This document shows, piece by piece, positions 35,418 to 45,507 of a stretch of DNA of 59,655 nt. The notes below the pieces were generated by a model. The model saw only the letters and a list, made by a program, of their open reading frames with translations, did no database searches and had not been told where the DNA came from. Where the stretch lies: assembly GCA_013423325.1 (NCBI GenBank), contig BLJB01000266.1:1-59655 (forward strand). Reading direction: 5' to 3'. The translations under genes and the position numbers were made by a program. Source of the DNA: Usnea hakonensis (taxonomy: Eukaryota > Ascomycota > Lecanoromycetes > Lecanorales > Parmeliaceae). How positions within the stretch are numbered: the stretch's first letter is position 1; every line of letters starts with the position of its first letter.

Positions 35418-35740
35418 AGCCTTCCCACCCACCCCATCCCTACCAACACCGCTTTTACCACCCACGGTATACCTCTCCTTCAAAAACCGACTCACAACCT
35501 TCCCTCCCGTCATATAGCCACTCACCACATCCACCTCCCTTCAGAAACGTACTTCGGGTTCTATGTGATGGGATAGTATGCAGAGCGGAGTGGAGGAGAA
35601 GGGATCGAATAGGCTATGTTTGATTGGGGTTTATTGTGAAGGGTGGTAAGGAGAGGGAAGGGAGGGGGAAAGGGGAGGGAAGGGGAGACTATGGGTTGAT
35701 GTGATGTGCTGTATTCATACCTCCCTATCCTATCAAGCAA

Positions 35741-35841
35741 TATACCTACCCCTTAAAAAAAAAAAAAAAAAAAACAGCAGCGCGCNNACAAAAAAAATAC
35801 CCACCCCTAAAAAAAAAAAAAAAAAAAAAACAGCAGCGCGC
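35741..35841. repeat. Duplicated flank around a 2-base N gap
   Basis: The segment at 35741-35785 (TACC-rich, an A run of about 21, then CAGCAGCGCGC) is repeated almost exactly at 35797-35841, with NN at 35786-35787 between them. This is the pattern of two contig ends that overlap in truth but were joined without merging. One copy is probably an assembly artefact. Confidence 0.8.
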
Positions 35842-36487
35842 CGATGAGATGCACCCATACACTACCGTCGCGCCCTAATCTGCTCCAGCGCTCTCGATGT
35901 ATTTGTGATATCTTGGAGAGCGCTTCGGCGGAAATGTAGCGTACAGTGAGTGACCTCTTTCGCGAAAATTCTCTCATTTCGACCAAATGGTTCGATACTA
36001 AGAGAGTCATCACTCCGCGGTCAACATTCCTCTTCTCGTGCTCTGAGTTGGGTAAGGAGGATAGAGGTAGAGAGAGATGTGAAGCTGGAAAAGAGAAAGT
36101 CGTATAAAAGAGAGCTGCCAACGTGAATTGCGGATGTGGATCTTCGAAAAGTATCGCTCCTGTACCAGGTAGGATATTCAAAAGTGGAAGCAATACGGGA
36201 GTCCTAAATTTCAATTCTCACCTATTGTGCCAGGTTTCCTTCAGCTCGTATATACATACAATGTTCCTGCTTATCATATCAAGTCGAGAGGGATTTCCTG
36301 AACGGCTGGGGTCGGGGATTTTTGGAGGTAGAGGAGAAAAGTGGCAAGAGCGGTGCTGTTACAATGTGGCCAGTAAGAACGGTCGATGACTTTCAAAGGC
36401 CTTGCAACGCGGACAGTCAGATCGTTTTTGGATCTAGCACTATTGTGTGGTTGAGATGCTTCTTTTGTTCCTGAACGTCGTAGGTAG

Positions 36488-39400
36488 CTATTTTGTCGTC
36501 AATTTCATTTCTGTGAACCTGTGAACTGAAACTCGTACCTGAATGGAGTCCTCGTAGTCCATCACATCCGAGTTCAAGCATTCCTCGTAGTGCTCCACTA
36601 AATTCCCAGCAGCGATAACTTCGGGATATCCTAGGCCCAATAGCTTTCCTCGTATTTGGGCTATTTCCTCAAGCTGAGTCTGGGCCTTGCTTCTTTCTCC
36701 CGAAGCAATATATGCTCGGGCAAGCGTATATTTGGTCGCGAGATGAAGAGGGTGGTCTGGCTTTAGTATCTCAGCTTGTATTTCGACGACCTTCTCCAGC
36801 ATGTTCTTGGCTTTTGCGATGTATCCAAGATTGAGGTATACTCTAGCAAGGTCACGTTCGGAATCGAGACGATCCGTATGGTCTGGGCTTAAGATCATTA
36901 CCCGTGATTTGACCACTTGCTCTAGAAGATCCCTGGCTCGCTCGTTTTCTTTACAAGCAATATATATTCCTGCAAGTTTGTGTTCAGAAGCAAGACGGTT
37001 CGGATGTTCTGGGGACAGTGATTTTTGCATGTCGACTACATGCTCCAGTAGTTCTTTGGCTTTATCGTTTTCTTTGAGAACAAGGTATACTGCACCAAGT
37101 TCGTGTTCAGACGCGAGACGAGCAAGATTGTCTGAGGTCAGTACACATTCGTCTATGCGGACCAGTTCAAGGAACTGGTCCTTGGCTTTGTGTGGGTCTC
37201 CATTAGCAAGATAAGCTCGAGCAAGTTCATGTTTGCAACCGAGAAGGTTGTATGCTGCTGGGCCCAAAATACTTTCCTGTATTTTGACAACTTGTTCCAA
37301 CCACTGTTTAGCTTTTTCGAAGTCTCCATAGTCCATCAACTTTGTACCATAAAGATGTTGGAAGTAATGACCAAATCCTGTCCACCACTGATCGGCGTGT
37401 CTGAAGCACCTTTGTAGCATTTCAATCAGCGACTTATCAGCTCGCATTCCATCTAGAACATAGCTCAATCGATAATAGCACTGGTGGAGCTCCAGTGTGG
37501 CGTGGTGGAGGCACTCGTCGGGTATGAAGTCTGTGATTGACTCGATATGAGGCTGGAGCTGTACCCACAAAGCTTTTTGCTCGTTTGGAATTCTGATCGA
37601 AAGACATAGAACAGCCAGCGTCCCCAGCCAAGCTTCCGTGAGTTCTTTTTGATTATGTAGGCGGTCTCTAGCCCACATATGAGTAACGGGATGCATTCTG
37701 GTCATGCGCTTGGGCAAATCGACCACAACAATGGAGAGGGAGGCGAGCAAAGATCGGGCATGTCGAAAAGAGATTTTATCGAGCTGTCCAGAAGGATCTT
37801 GCCGCATGAAGTCCGGGAGATGACAAACATGCCACTGTGAAAGGTCATTAATATGCGCAGAGACGCCCGGCTGCAAGTCACGAGGGATATCTCTCGAGGT
37901 CAGCCACGCTTCTTCGAACGTTGTTTCAGAAAAGTTGGTAAAGTTCAAGAAGGCATGGAACTTCAACAGCTTTAGTGCATCTTTCGCAGGTTGATCACTA
38001 CGACTGTGCAGGTAAGTAGCTGACACCTCAAAGGTAGCGTAAACGTCGCCGTATTGCGATTTTGCCATTGCAGGGTGAACCCGTAGAAGGCGTTCCCGCT
38101 GGCTTTTGAACATTCCTTCATACTCTCCAAGGTCACATATTCCCTGGCTAATAGATGCACCGGCTTGAGTGATTGCGAGAGCATGGCAGCCTAAAAGGTT
38201 CACAATCTTCCGAGCATCAACCCAGTGAATGCTGTACACATTCAAGTCGATTTTGGAGGCTTTCAAGAGAAGCTCGACTGCTGTCGTCTCACTAAGGCTT
38301 TCGTAGTAGTCCATTCCAGCGGTCTGGAGATCTGCAGTTTCTCTAACACGTGAAGTTATTAGAACTTGGCCCTTTGAAGCAGCAGGTAGATAGAAAGGGT
38401 AGTCAAGTTTTGGGTCGTCGGCGTTATCTAGAACGAGTAACCAAGAGTGGAGAGTCTCTTGGAGCCACAGTCTGGCGCCTTCAAAGCTCTTGTCTCGTAC
38501 GCCACAGGCCTCGGCAATATTGATGAAACCGCGAATCAACGAACTCTCACTGCTGGCATCAAGCCAAAAGACACCCCAGAATCTGGAAAAATATCAGCTC
38601 AGGCGACTGAGTCTGCCCTGCGAAACTTACTTGGCGCGGTTATCGTACACGAACTTCAGAGCAACTTCGCTCTTCCCAGCTCCCCCTAAACCATGAATCA
38701 CGTATATCTTAGGCCATGTAGCCACCATCTTTGTTGACTGAGAAGGACATAATGAGCGTTGAAGATCCTTGATCTCCTTTTCTCGGCCAGTGAACACAGG
38801 ATTTACTCGTCGAGTAACCATAAAATGCTCGTTGTGGATGTTTATAGCTATATTGAAGTTGTCTGTTAGTGAAACAGACCAAATTCAATGCGAATGTTTT
38901 TTTTTTCACCCTCTCTTTGAGCAACAATAATCCTCTTCGCTTCCCGTACCATGTTCTTGATTGATCCACTGACTAACTTGAAGTTCTCGTCCTCGGGACC
39001 CCGAAACTTATTCATCATCACATGAGGCGCATCGAGTTGTTGCTTTGGACGTCCTAGAAAGCACGCAGAATCTTCTTCCACGAGCTTTGCGTAACCAACT
39101 TCAATTAGCCATGCTTGATTAGTGAGAGAGAGCGTCATACAATCATCTCCGTGTTGATTAAGTGTTTGGAGACCCAGGTAGGGAGTATCGCCTTGGCCAA
39201 TTGAGATTTTTTGGATTCCCAGAAACACATCGTCATAGTCTGCATTGGAGGGTTCGTGATGATTTTAAGAAATTGTTCCGATGTGTCCCGTAGCACCTTG
39301 GTATGACCATCGAGATCTTGAAGCAACGTCTGCGAAGGACTGTTGTTAAGGATACCTCCCAGCATGGCCCTCCATTGTGCAGCCGTCCCGGCTCGTGTGC

Positions 39401-40113
39401 CTTGCAGGGGAGAGCCGAGGAATACAATCCCAGATGTTGCAACGACCAAGCTCTGGTACTCACTCCCTTTGGTACTGGCGATCTCAAGAGCCTAGCAGGC
39501 GTTTAGTGACCGGCTTTTTTGGGTCTACATAAGGTTGAAACTGACTCTTGTGACGATCAGACCCCCAAAGCACGAAGCTATAAAGATGATCGGCCTCGAG
39601 TGCGTGTTATCCTATACCTAAGATCAGAGAGGTTGTACACGATGTGTAGATTTCTACCTCATCTCGCTCGTCCTGAAGCTTCCGTAAGAGAGTACCCGCC
39701 ACATCCTTTATGCGTAGAATTGGCGCATTGCTGTAGTAATCCGAATCCCAAGTGAAGGTAGATATCGTAGCGGATGGGACGACACGTGGTAGCATATCAT
39801 CATCAGTAAGCCAGTTGACTAAGCTTCTTCGCGCACCACAATCTTGATCTCCTCTGGCTTCCCATGTCGCGGGAGAGGTGGTTCCAAGACCATGTATCGC
39901 AATGATACTAAGATCATGTCAAGGCATAGTAGGTATGAATAGGACAAGCTCGCTCTCCATACTCTACAATTGTGTCACCTTGACTGGCGTGGGAGACCTT
40001 AAGCAAGCAGTTTTTGGGAGCGTGGGTAGAGGCCTATTGCAAGTGATAAGTGTTACTCAGTGTGGACATGAGCTCAGCATTTGTGAGTGAGGGAAAGGAA
40101 TACTTACAGCCAT
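36488..40113 (-). CDS. NLR protein: alpha/beta-hydrolase + NB-ARC + TPR
   Basis: Fungal NOD-like receptor, probably in non-self recognition or regulated cell death. Eight exons on the minus strand: 40113-40108, 40033-39963, 39907-39658, 39611-39546, 39491-39174, 39084-38910, 38847-38631 and 38582-36488; each junction keeps frame, giving 1065 residues. An in-frame ATG at 40158 would add 15. Residues about 20-290 are a SesB/lipase-like hydrolase: IIAIHGLG, an ASCFGGLI elbow (Cys where Ser is usual), GSPLQGTRAG, then LVEEDSACF and PHVMMNKFRGPED with likely Asp and His. The NB-ARC domain follows: P-loop GLGGAGKSE near residue 348, Walker B LLVLDNADD, VLITSR, and the GLPL-like GCHALAITQAG. An MHD-like TRMHPVTHMW ends this part. 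The C-terminal third has about six 42-residue kinesin-light-chain-type TPRs (for example EHELGAVYLVLKENDKAKELL). No break is seen. The exon 5/6 junction is the least certain. Confidence 0.9.
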
Positions 40114-40158
40114 TCTATGATTTCTTGAAAGCGCACGAGTCTGTTTAATGCGTTTCAT

Positions 40159-40603
40159 GTATGAAGGTCATTGAAGCTGAATCAAACCAAAGTATTGTTT
40201 GAACCTGGGAGATTTATATTGCGCCGCCTGATGTTGGGGGCCTATGGATCCCATATGACGTCAACTTGCATGAGGTACGCTAGTATTAGCTAGGTAAAGT
40301 ACGTTCAGTACTACCTTACCTTAAGTAGGTATTGAACAGATATCTTCCTTCATGACTAAATTATCTAGGTACATTACCTAGTAAGCGTTATTATCTTCAT
40401 GGCTTCTATTGGAAGTAAGAGCGTCCTTTGCTCCCTAGCTTATGGTGCAGCTACGGAGACCCGGGTTGAGCATACTTGAGTCGAATCAAGCACAGTTCTT
40501 AGCAATTGAATGATGGCGCAACGCAGCCTTTCAAAAATGAGGTACGAAAATCATTTAAAGCGTGAAAGAAAGGAAGATGTCCATTCGAGAGACTAGGGCC
40601 ACA
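40159..40603. other. Intergenic with palindromic AGGTA/TACCT words
   Basis: This is the promoter side of the NLR gene and the 3' side of the carbonic anhydrase. It contains many TAGGTA/TACCTA words between 40270 and 40382, including a perfect inverted repeat CTAGGTA-CAT-TACCTAG at 40365-40381. No open frame of interest. Confidence 0.55.
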
Positions 40604-41303
40604 TCAGACTTGAAGCTCCCTCACAAGCCCCGTCTCCGTGTCCAATGCCAACCCCCTAATCTCCACCCCGGCCAGAACCTTTGAGCTTCTCAGCGTCTCC
40701 ACATCAATCTTAATGGTCTTTTCGAAATCAGCGGCGTCAAAGCAGCCGTACACTTTCGTCGCATCAATCTCCTCCACCGCCTCCGGTGTCCTCGTTTTGG
40801 CGTCTTGACGAATCCCGTCCTCGGTGAGATGAGTGAGGCCACAATCTACTTGGACGTCAGTCAATGGTCACGATAATCCAGACTACAAGACTTTCGGAGC
40901 CAGGGAGATATGTCATGTGCGTACCAGTATGGTGGATGACGAACACGGCCACAACCTCCCTCATCAATGACCGCAGCACCAAGATGTTAGTAATAACATC
41001 TTGACTAGCACGCCCTCCTGCATTCCGAATGGTAGCAGCGCGATAATCAGGGCCAAAGAACTGCTCTGGTACACAACGAGGGTCGAGGCATGTCACTAGC
41101 AATACCCATCATTAACATGAATGCCATGAGTCAAGAGCCTCCATGATACATGGGGCCATGGATGACGAACATATGATGAACCCGCCGCCACGCTTAGCAG
41201 CCTCGGCACGCAAGTGCTCCATAGTAGGGGGCATTTTCCATGTTTCCGCGAATTTTCGATTGCTCTCGAGAAAAGTTTGAAGCTGGGAGTTGGTATTCGC
41301 CAT
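40604..41303 (-). CDS. Small beta-carbonic anhydrase
   Basis: Zinc enzyme that interconverts CO2 and bicarbonate; no targeting signal is visible, so probably cytosolic. Three exons on the minus strand: 41303-41171, 41095-40925 and 40845-40604, with introns of 75 and 79 bp; the product is 181 residues. Both introns cut near active-site codons, and splicing restores ILTCLDPR and IHHTDCGL. Zinc ligands are C47, H100 and C103, and the Asp-Arg dyad is D49 and R51, so the active site is complete. The ATIRNAGGRAS segment is a family hallmark. The length matches the short fungal beta-CA group, which lacks the long N-terminal extension of the main enzymes. Confidence 0.9.
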
Positions 41304-42886
41304 GGTTGCGACTGATGTTGGGTGAGGTGAGATTCAGAATGCAGATGCAACACTGAACAAGAGCAACGTACCCTGTAAGGAGAGGATTCAAGCATGATAT
41401 AGGAGTTTTCCCACTATGCGACGCATGTCGCTGACAAAAGTGGGGGCACACGCAAAAGTCTCTATAATGCTTCTTGATGATTAATAATCATCTCGCGCCC
41501 AGATTTCCGAGGACCAATGTTACTCATTCAATACACATCACGACCAATAGGGCAACGCAACTCAAAGCGACTCCCGCATCATACAAAGAATCATACCTCT
41601 CTACAAATGCCTGTTTGGGAACAAGCGCCCTCGTGGTGAAAACTACATGATTAGTATTTACCCTTACCATGCAGCCGAGGTTGCTGACCAAGCCACTTGA
41701 TAAGCCCCTGCACTCTAATCACTTCAATATTACCTGCGGCTATGGATACTCTGACCCTTATCTACACAGAGGTCGACAGCAACCTGCGCCACACCTTGGG
41801 ACCTGTACTGAACGATCCGGTATCGCACCATTCAAGCCCTGGCCGACTTTCGATTCATCACGCCACGTACAAGCAAGCCATCCTCAACCATATTTACAGC
41901 ACCAGGAAAGCAAGCTAGCACATAACAGAATCTCACAAGGAGAGGTGTGAAAAACTTTCAGGCGGGGCATCTACCTCCTCATTTGCTCTATTCTTGATGA
42001 GAGAGTCAGTAAGTACAGCTCAGTCCAACACCACAACACATACCAGAGCGCACAACAAACCACCATAAAGTGGACACCTCGCTCCATCACTACCAGTCCA
42101 AACCCCCGACAATGTGTCTTTCGAATCCGTCCCTTAACATCCCATCCCCTCCCTCACCCCATCCCCTCAGTCTCCCCCCCAATCAAGCTATAAACCTAGC
42201 ACCACAGATAGCCCCCCGCCTTCCTCCCACACCCCAGTAATCTCAAATATACCTCATACCACCCACCTCCTCAAAACCTTCCCCCTATGGCCCTCTCAAC
42301 CTTCCCCCTATTGCCCACCTCCCTTCCTCCCCCCGCCCTGCCAGCCGCATAGCGCTCAAGCAACCAGTCTTTAGACGTGAAGGAGAAGCGATGAGTATGA
42401 TCTGTTATGGGAGGAAGGGCCCGTGTTGGGGATTGGGTTTGGGCGTAGGGAAGGGAAGGGAAGAAGTTGTTTTGGGGGAGGGGAAAGGGGGAAGGTGTAG
42501 AAGTTATTACGTTGGGAGGGGGAGAGGAGGTGGTGCATGAATGACACGCAATCATCCCCTAAGACCGCGAGCCCTTTCTCCTCCTCTATCTCAACCGGAC
42601 TAATCTCTCTTCCCCATCAACAACTTTTGGTGAAAAATTCCGGGACCTCAAGGGACAGACCACTTTCCCCTTTGGGATATATACGGTATCACTGATTGGG
42701 TCAATTTGGTGTTGTTTCCACGTCCGCCGACGCTTAGTAGTTGGAACAGGTAGTTCAGCGCACATTGACCCAGTCAGCAGTCTACAAAAACGATATACAC
42801 ACAGCACTCCCATCCCGCTTTGCCGAAACGCAACAGCAAAATAAACTGCCAAAAAATGACCCAGAAACCACACAATCCGCCCCCTT
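41304..42886. other. Intergenic, no supported gene, strong C-to-G composition switch
   Basis: Nothing gene-like is supported. Between 42100 and 42360 the plus strand is very C-rich and G-poor, and from about 42375 to 42540 it is G-rich and C-poor. Open frames here are by-products of that bias. Short frames at 41669-41950 and 42586-42873 have no family match. Confidence 0.5.
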
Positions 42887-43654
42887 CTAGAAATGCACCG
42901 GTTTAATCGGCTGATCCCACTGCAACTTCATCATCAAATCATCAAACCTCCCATCCGGCTCCATCAACTGCGCCGCCGGACTCACAAACCCATCCGCCAA
43001 CCTCCTCATACAGCCAAAAAACCCATACTCAAAAACCCACTCCGTCTCATCCATAAAATTAGCCATCTCAATAGTAAACCCATACACACTCTTCTTATCC
43101 CTCGCAATACTCGCAATCTCCGACACGATAACCGGCTTCTTGTAATGCGCATGCATGGCCTTGAGGTACGCAATACAAGCAGACGCCTCGGTGCCATAAT
43201 AATGCAGACCGATGAAATCAGGCGGATGGGCCGCAACGAGCGGCATCCACTGCTCCAACCAGCGCTGGCCATTCTCATCATTGGACACAGACGGCCCAAC
43301 GAGTTTCTTCCCCCTCTGCAAGCGCAATTGGGGCACCATCTGATCGTTCCAAGCCTGCGCCGCGCGCTGGGGCGTGATACCATTTTTATCGGGCTCGTTG
43401 AAGAAATGGATGATGGGTTCCGGGGTGGCGAGGACGTTGGCCCAGTCCTGGCCCGAGAGCTGGGGTTCGAGATGGACCATGGGACGGAAGGGGGCGCGGT
43501 GGTGTAGTTCGGGGGGCACCCAGGTGTTCCAGTTGCTGACGGAGGAGAGGGGGCCGTGGAAGTTGGCTTGGTTCAGGGCCCAGGGGACGCCGGGGTTGTT
43601 GGGGCCGGAGCTGTTGGTCCAGTCCCAGAGGAGGCAGCGTTTTTTGACGACCAT
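42887..43654 (-). CDS. GH128-like (Asl1-like) glycoside hydrolase
   Basis: Predicted beta-glucan-acting hydrolase of the Asl1-like/GH128 type (Glyco_hydro_cc). Single exon of 255 residues. It starts with KKRCLLWDWTN, the usual beginning of the barrel. Likely catalytic residues are E87 in HFFNEPD (acid/base) and E179 in IVSEIAS (nucleophile); both sit at the expected strand ends. GLHYYGTEASACIAYL between them is typical. There is no signal peptide, unlike many secreted relatives, so it may be cytosolic, or the start may lie in an unseen upstream exon; the flank above 43654 shows no such exon. In the sense direction the first third is C-rich and the remainder from about 43390 down is G/T-rich. 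Confidence 0.85.
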   Translation of the reverse strand: MVVKKRCLLWDWTNSSGPNNPGVPWALNQANFHGPLSSVSNWNTWVPPELHHRAPFRPMVHLEPQLSGQDWANVLATPEPIIHFFNEPDKNGITPQRAAQAWNDQMVPQLRLQRGKKLVGPSVSNDENGQRWLEQWMPLVAAHPPDFIGLHYYGTEASACIAYLKAMHAHYKKPVIVSEIASIARDKKSVYGFTIEMANFMDETEWVFEYGFFGCMRRLADGFVSPAAQLMEPDGRFDDLMMKLQWDQPIKPVHF

Positions 43655-44820
43655 GTTTGAGTTGGGGGGGTTCGTGGGTTGGGGGGGTGATGACTGGATA
43701 GGGGGGGAAGAGTCAGGTGTGAAGAATTGGACTTATTTCAGCACCTTTGTGAAGAGAAAGAGAAAGAAATGGACTCTTATAGCCAAACCAGCAACAACAG
43801 TAAGCTCATCTTGAACTGCGGCTGACGTGAGTAAGTAAGGTAGCGGAATGCGAAACACGTGGCGCATTACATCGCTAAGTTGTAAAGGATTCCGAAAGGA
43901 ATTAAAGCACAGCCCTCATCGCCCAAAAATAAAAGAACGTTCGCAAATCAAACAAAACACAGCCTGCACCCACAACCTATCAACAAAGAATGGATGTAAT
44001 TCTCCACATGTCAAACCTGACGCCTTACTCAGAAAGACAATATCATCGTAAGCTACCTAGTCACCCATAATTTCGCCGACGCCCCATTCCATCCCTCAAC
44101 CCACCACAGTGCTTACATATGACAGCAAAGCTGAGAAAGCACGCTAACATTTCAGAAGCGAAGCACACGGTATAAAAGCCAAGCCGTTTCCATAGAATAA
44201 GCAGATCACAATCCGGAATATGAGCCTACCATTATTGATTGCCGCGGCGCAGGGACCGCGACGAAGCGGTACTTCATTCATTCACGATCGGCACATATTT
44301 CCACATTGACGTGGATCGTCGCAAGTCTGCAATAAGGGATTCGTAAATGGACTGATTTACTCAAGAGAGTATGTTATTGGTTGGAGGGAGGAAGGGAGGA
44401 GGAGGAGGAGGAGGATGGAGATGGCGAGAATCCCGCCCCGCTTCTGGCGCTACTTAGGTACCTACTGACCGCGCTTTATAATGGAACGGTCAGCAGCCAA
44501 TGAAATCAGGCTTAGAGCATCATTAGCGGGTGTACCTCGCACCATTGGGCCATGTATTCATTTCTCCCGGTCTATAGGATTATCTTGGGATTTATTTTCG
44601 TCAAGTATGTATATGTACACATGAAATCTGACCCTGCAGGACCGACGACCCGTCTTTTGACATGATGAGCCTAGATCTACAACGAGCGCACCATCATCGC
44701 CCGGCCCGCGAGCGAAATGAGAGACCCCGAAGCGGCCAAGCACACCAAATGCGAATAGGGTGTCAGCGACTACCATCAACCCAACCATCCGTACAAGACT
44801 CCTGTATCTGAACCCAGCTC
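43655..44820. other. Intergenic with TATA box, short frame and GGA microsatellite
   Basis: This lies upstream of the minus-strand GH128 gene and at the 3' side of the BYS1 gene. A good TATAAAA is at 44171-44177 on the plus strand, 43 bp before an ATG at 44220 that opens a frame of only 29 codons (to 44309). A GAG/GGA microsatellite lies at about 44386-44414. No longer gene is seen. Confidence 0.5.
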
Positions 44821-45507
44821 CTAGCCGCAAAGAATCGTACCAACACCGGCAGAAGTGGGGGCAGTGTAAGGAATGCCATTGGTGGGGTCAGTAAAGATAG
44901 CCGGGCACACCGTCGCCGGGGGAGCGCAATAAGCATCCGTCGTCGTGTTCGTGAGGGTGAAGCCATAAGGACCGAACGGATTCCCGTTGACCTCGCTGAG
45001 GTCATAGCTGATCTGTCCGTTTCCCTCGTTGGTATACTCCAGCTGCAAGATATTTCCCGAACCCTCGTCTTTGGAGATTTTCAACGAATGACCTCCGTCG
45101 CTAGATGGGGCATAAGCCTCCGAGTATCCGCCGGTGTTCGCAGCCATGGTGGTTGTGGAGCCGCACGTCGCCGGATGTTGTTTGCAAACGTAGACATAAG
45201 TGGGAAAGGAACATTTATTGACGATTGTAGCCTTTCCAGGAGTGCCAGAGCCGCCGCTAGACGAGGAAGAGGAGGCTGTGTTGCTATTGCTGTTGCTGTT
45301 GCTGTTGCTCCCGCTACTGCTACTAGAGGAGCTCGCGGTGGGGGTGACAGATGGGGCTGGTGTTGCAGGCGATGGGCCTGGTGGGCCTGGTGGCCCTGTC
45401 CCCTGTTTGTGCTCATGCCTCCATTGTGGAGCTGGGACTGAGAGTGCAGTGACAGCGAAGAGACCTATGGTTACGATGGCGGTGATGGGAGACCTGGAGA
45501 AACGCAT
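44821..45507 (-). CDS. Secreted BYS1-domain (thaumatin-like antigenic) protein
   Basis: BYS1-family proteins are secreted or wall-associated fungal proteins with a thaumatin-like fold; function unknown. Single exon of 228 residues. The start at 45507 gives a signal peptide (AIVTIGLFAVTALSVPAP); an ATG further upstream at 45681 would place 58 odd residues before it. A collagen-like GPPGPPGP patch and a long Ser/Asn linker (about residues 50-85) are followed by the domain: GKATIVNKCSFPTYVYVC, then ISKDEGSGNILQLEY, ISYDLSEVNGNPFGPYGF, and the cysteine motif YCAPPATVCPAIF. Cysteines are paired as in the family. The linker may expose the domain at the wall. No break is seen. Confidence 0.85.
   Translation of the reverse strand: MRFSRSPITAIVTIGLFAVTALSVPAPQWRHEHKQGTGPPGPPGPSPATPAPSVTPTASSSSSSSGSNSNSNSNSNTASSSSSSGGSGTPGKATIVNKCSFPTYVYVCKQHPATCGSTTTMAANTGGYSEAYAPSSDGGHSLKISKDEGSGNILQLEYTNEGNGQISYDLSEVNGNPFGPYGFTLTNTTTDAYCAPPATVCPAIFTDPTNGIPYTAPTSAGVGTILCG

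Larger units (their letters stand above)
34768..36487. other. Low-complexity intergenic region, no supported gene
   Basis: Rich in simple sequence: a GATA/GGTA tract near 35159-35200, polypyrimidine tracts (35340-35530) followed by polypurine tracts (35570-35695), and a tandem pair of 28-bp units (listed separately). The minus-strand frame 36214-35807 ends in a run of Phe codons read from the A-tract and is not credible. No gene is seen. Confidence 0.5.

Noticed and set aside
35807..36214. 135-codon minus-strand frame ending in Phe run
   Set aside because: Its end is translated from an A-tract next to an assembly gap, and no family match is visible.
42893..43507. 204-codon plus-strand frame opposite GH128
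   Set aside because: Composition-driven antisense frame; the minus strand carries both catalytic Glu motifs.
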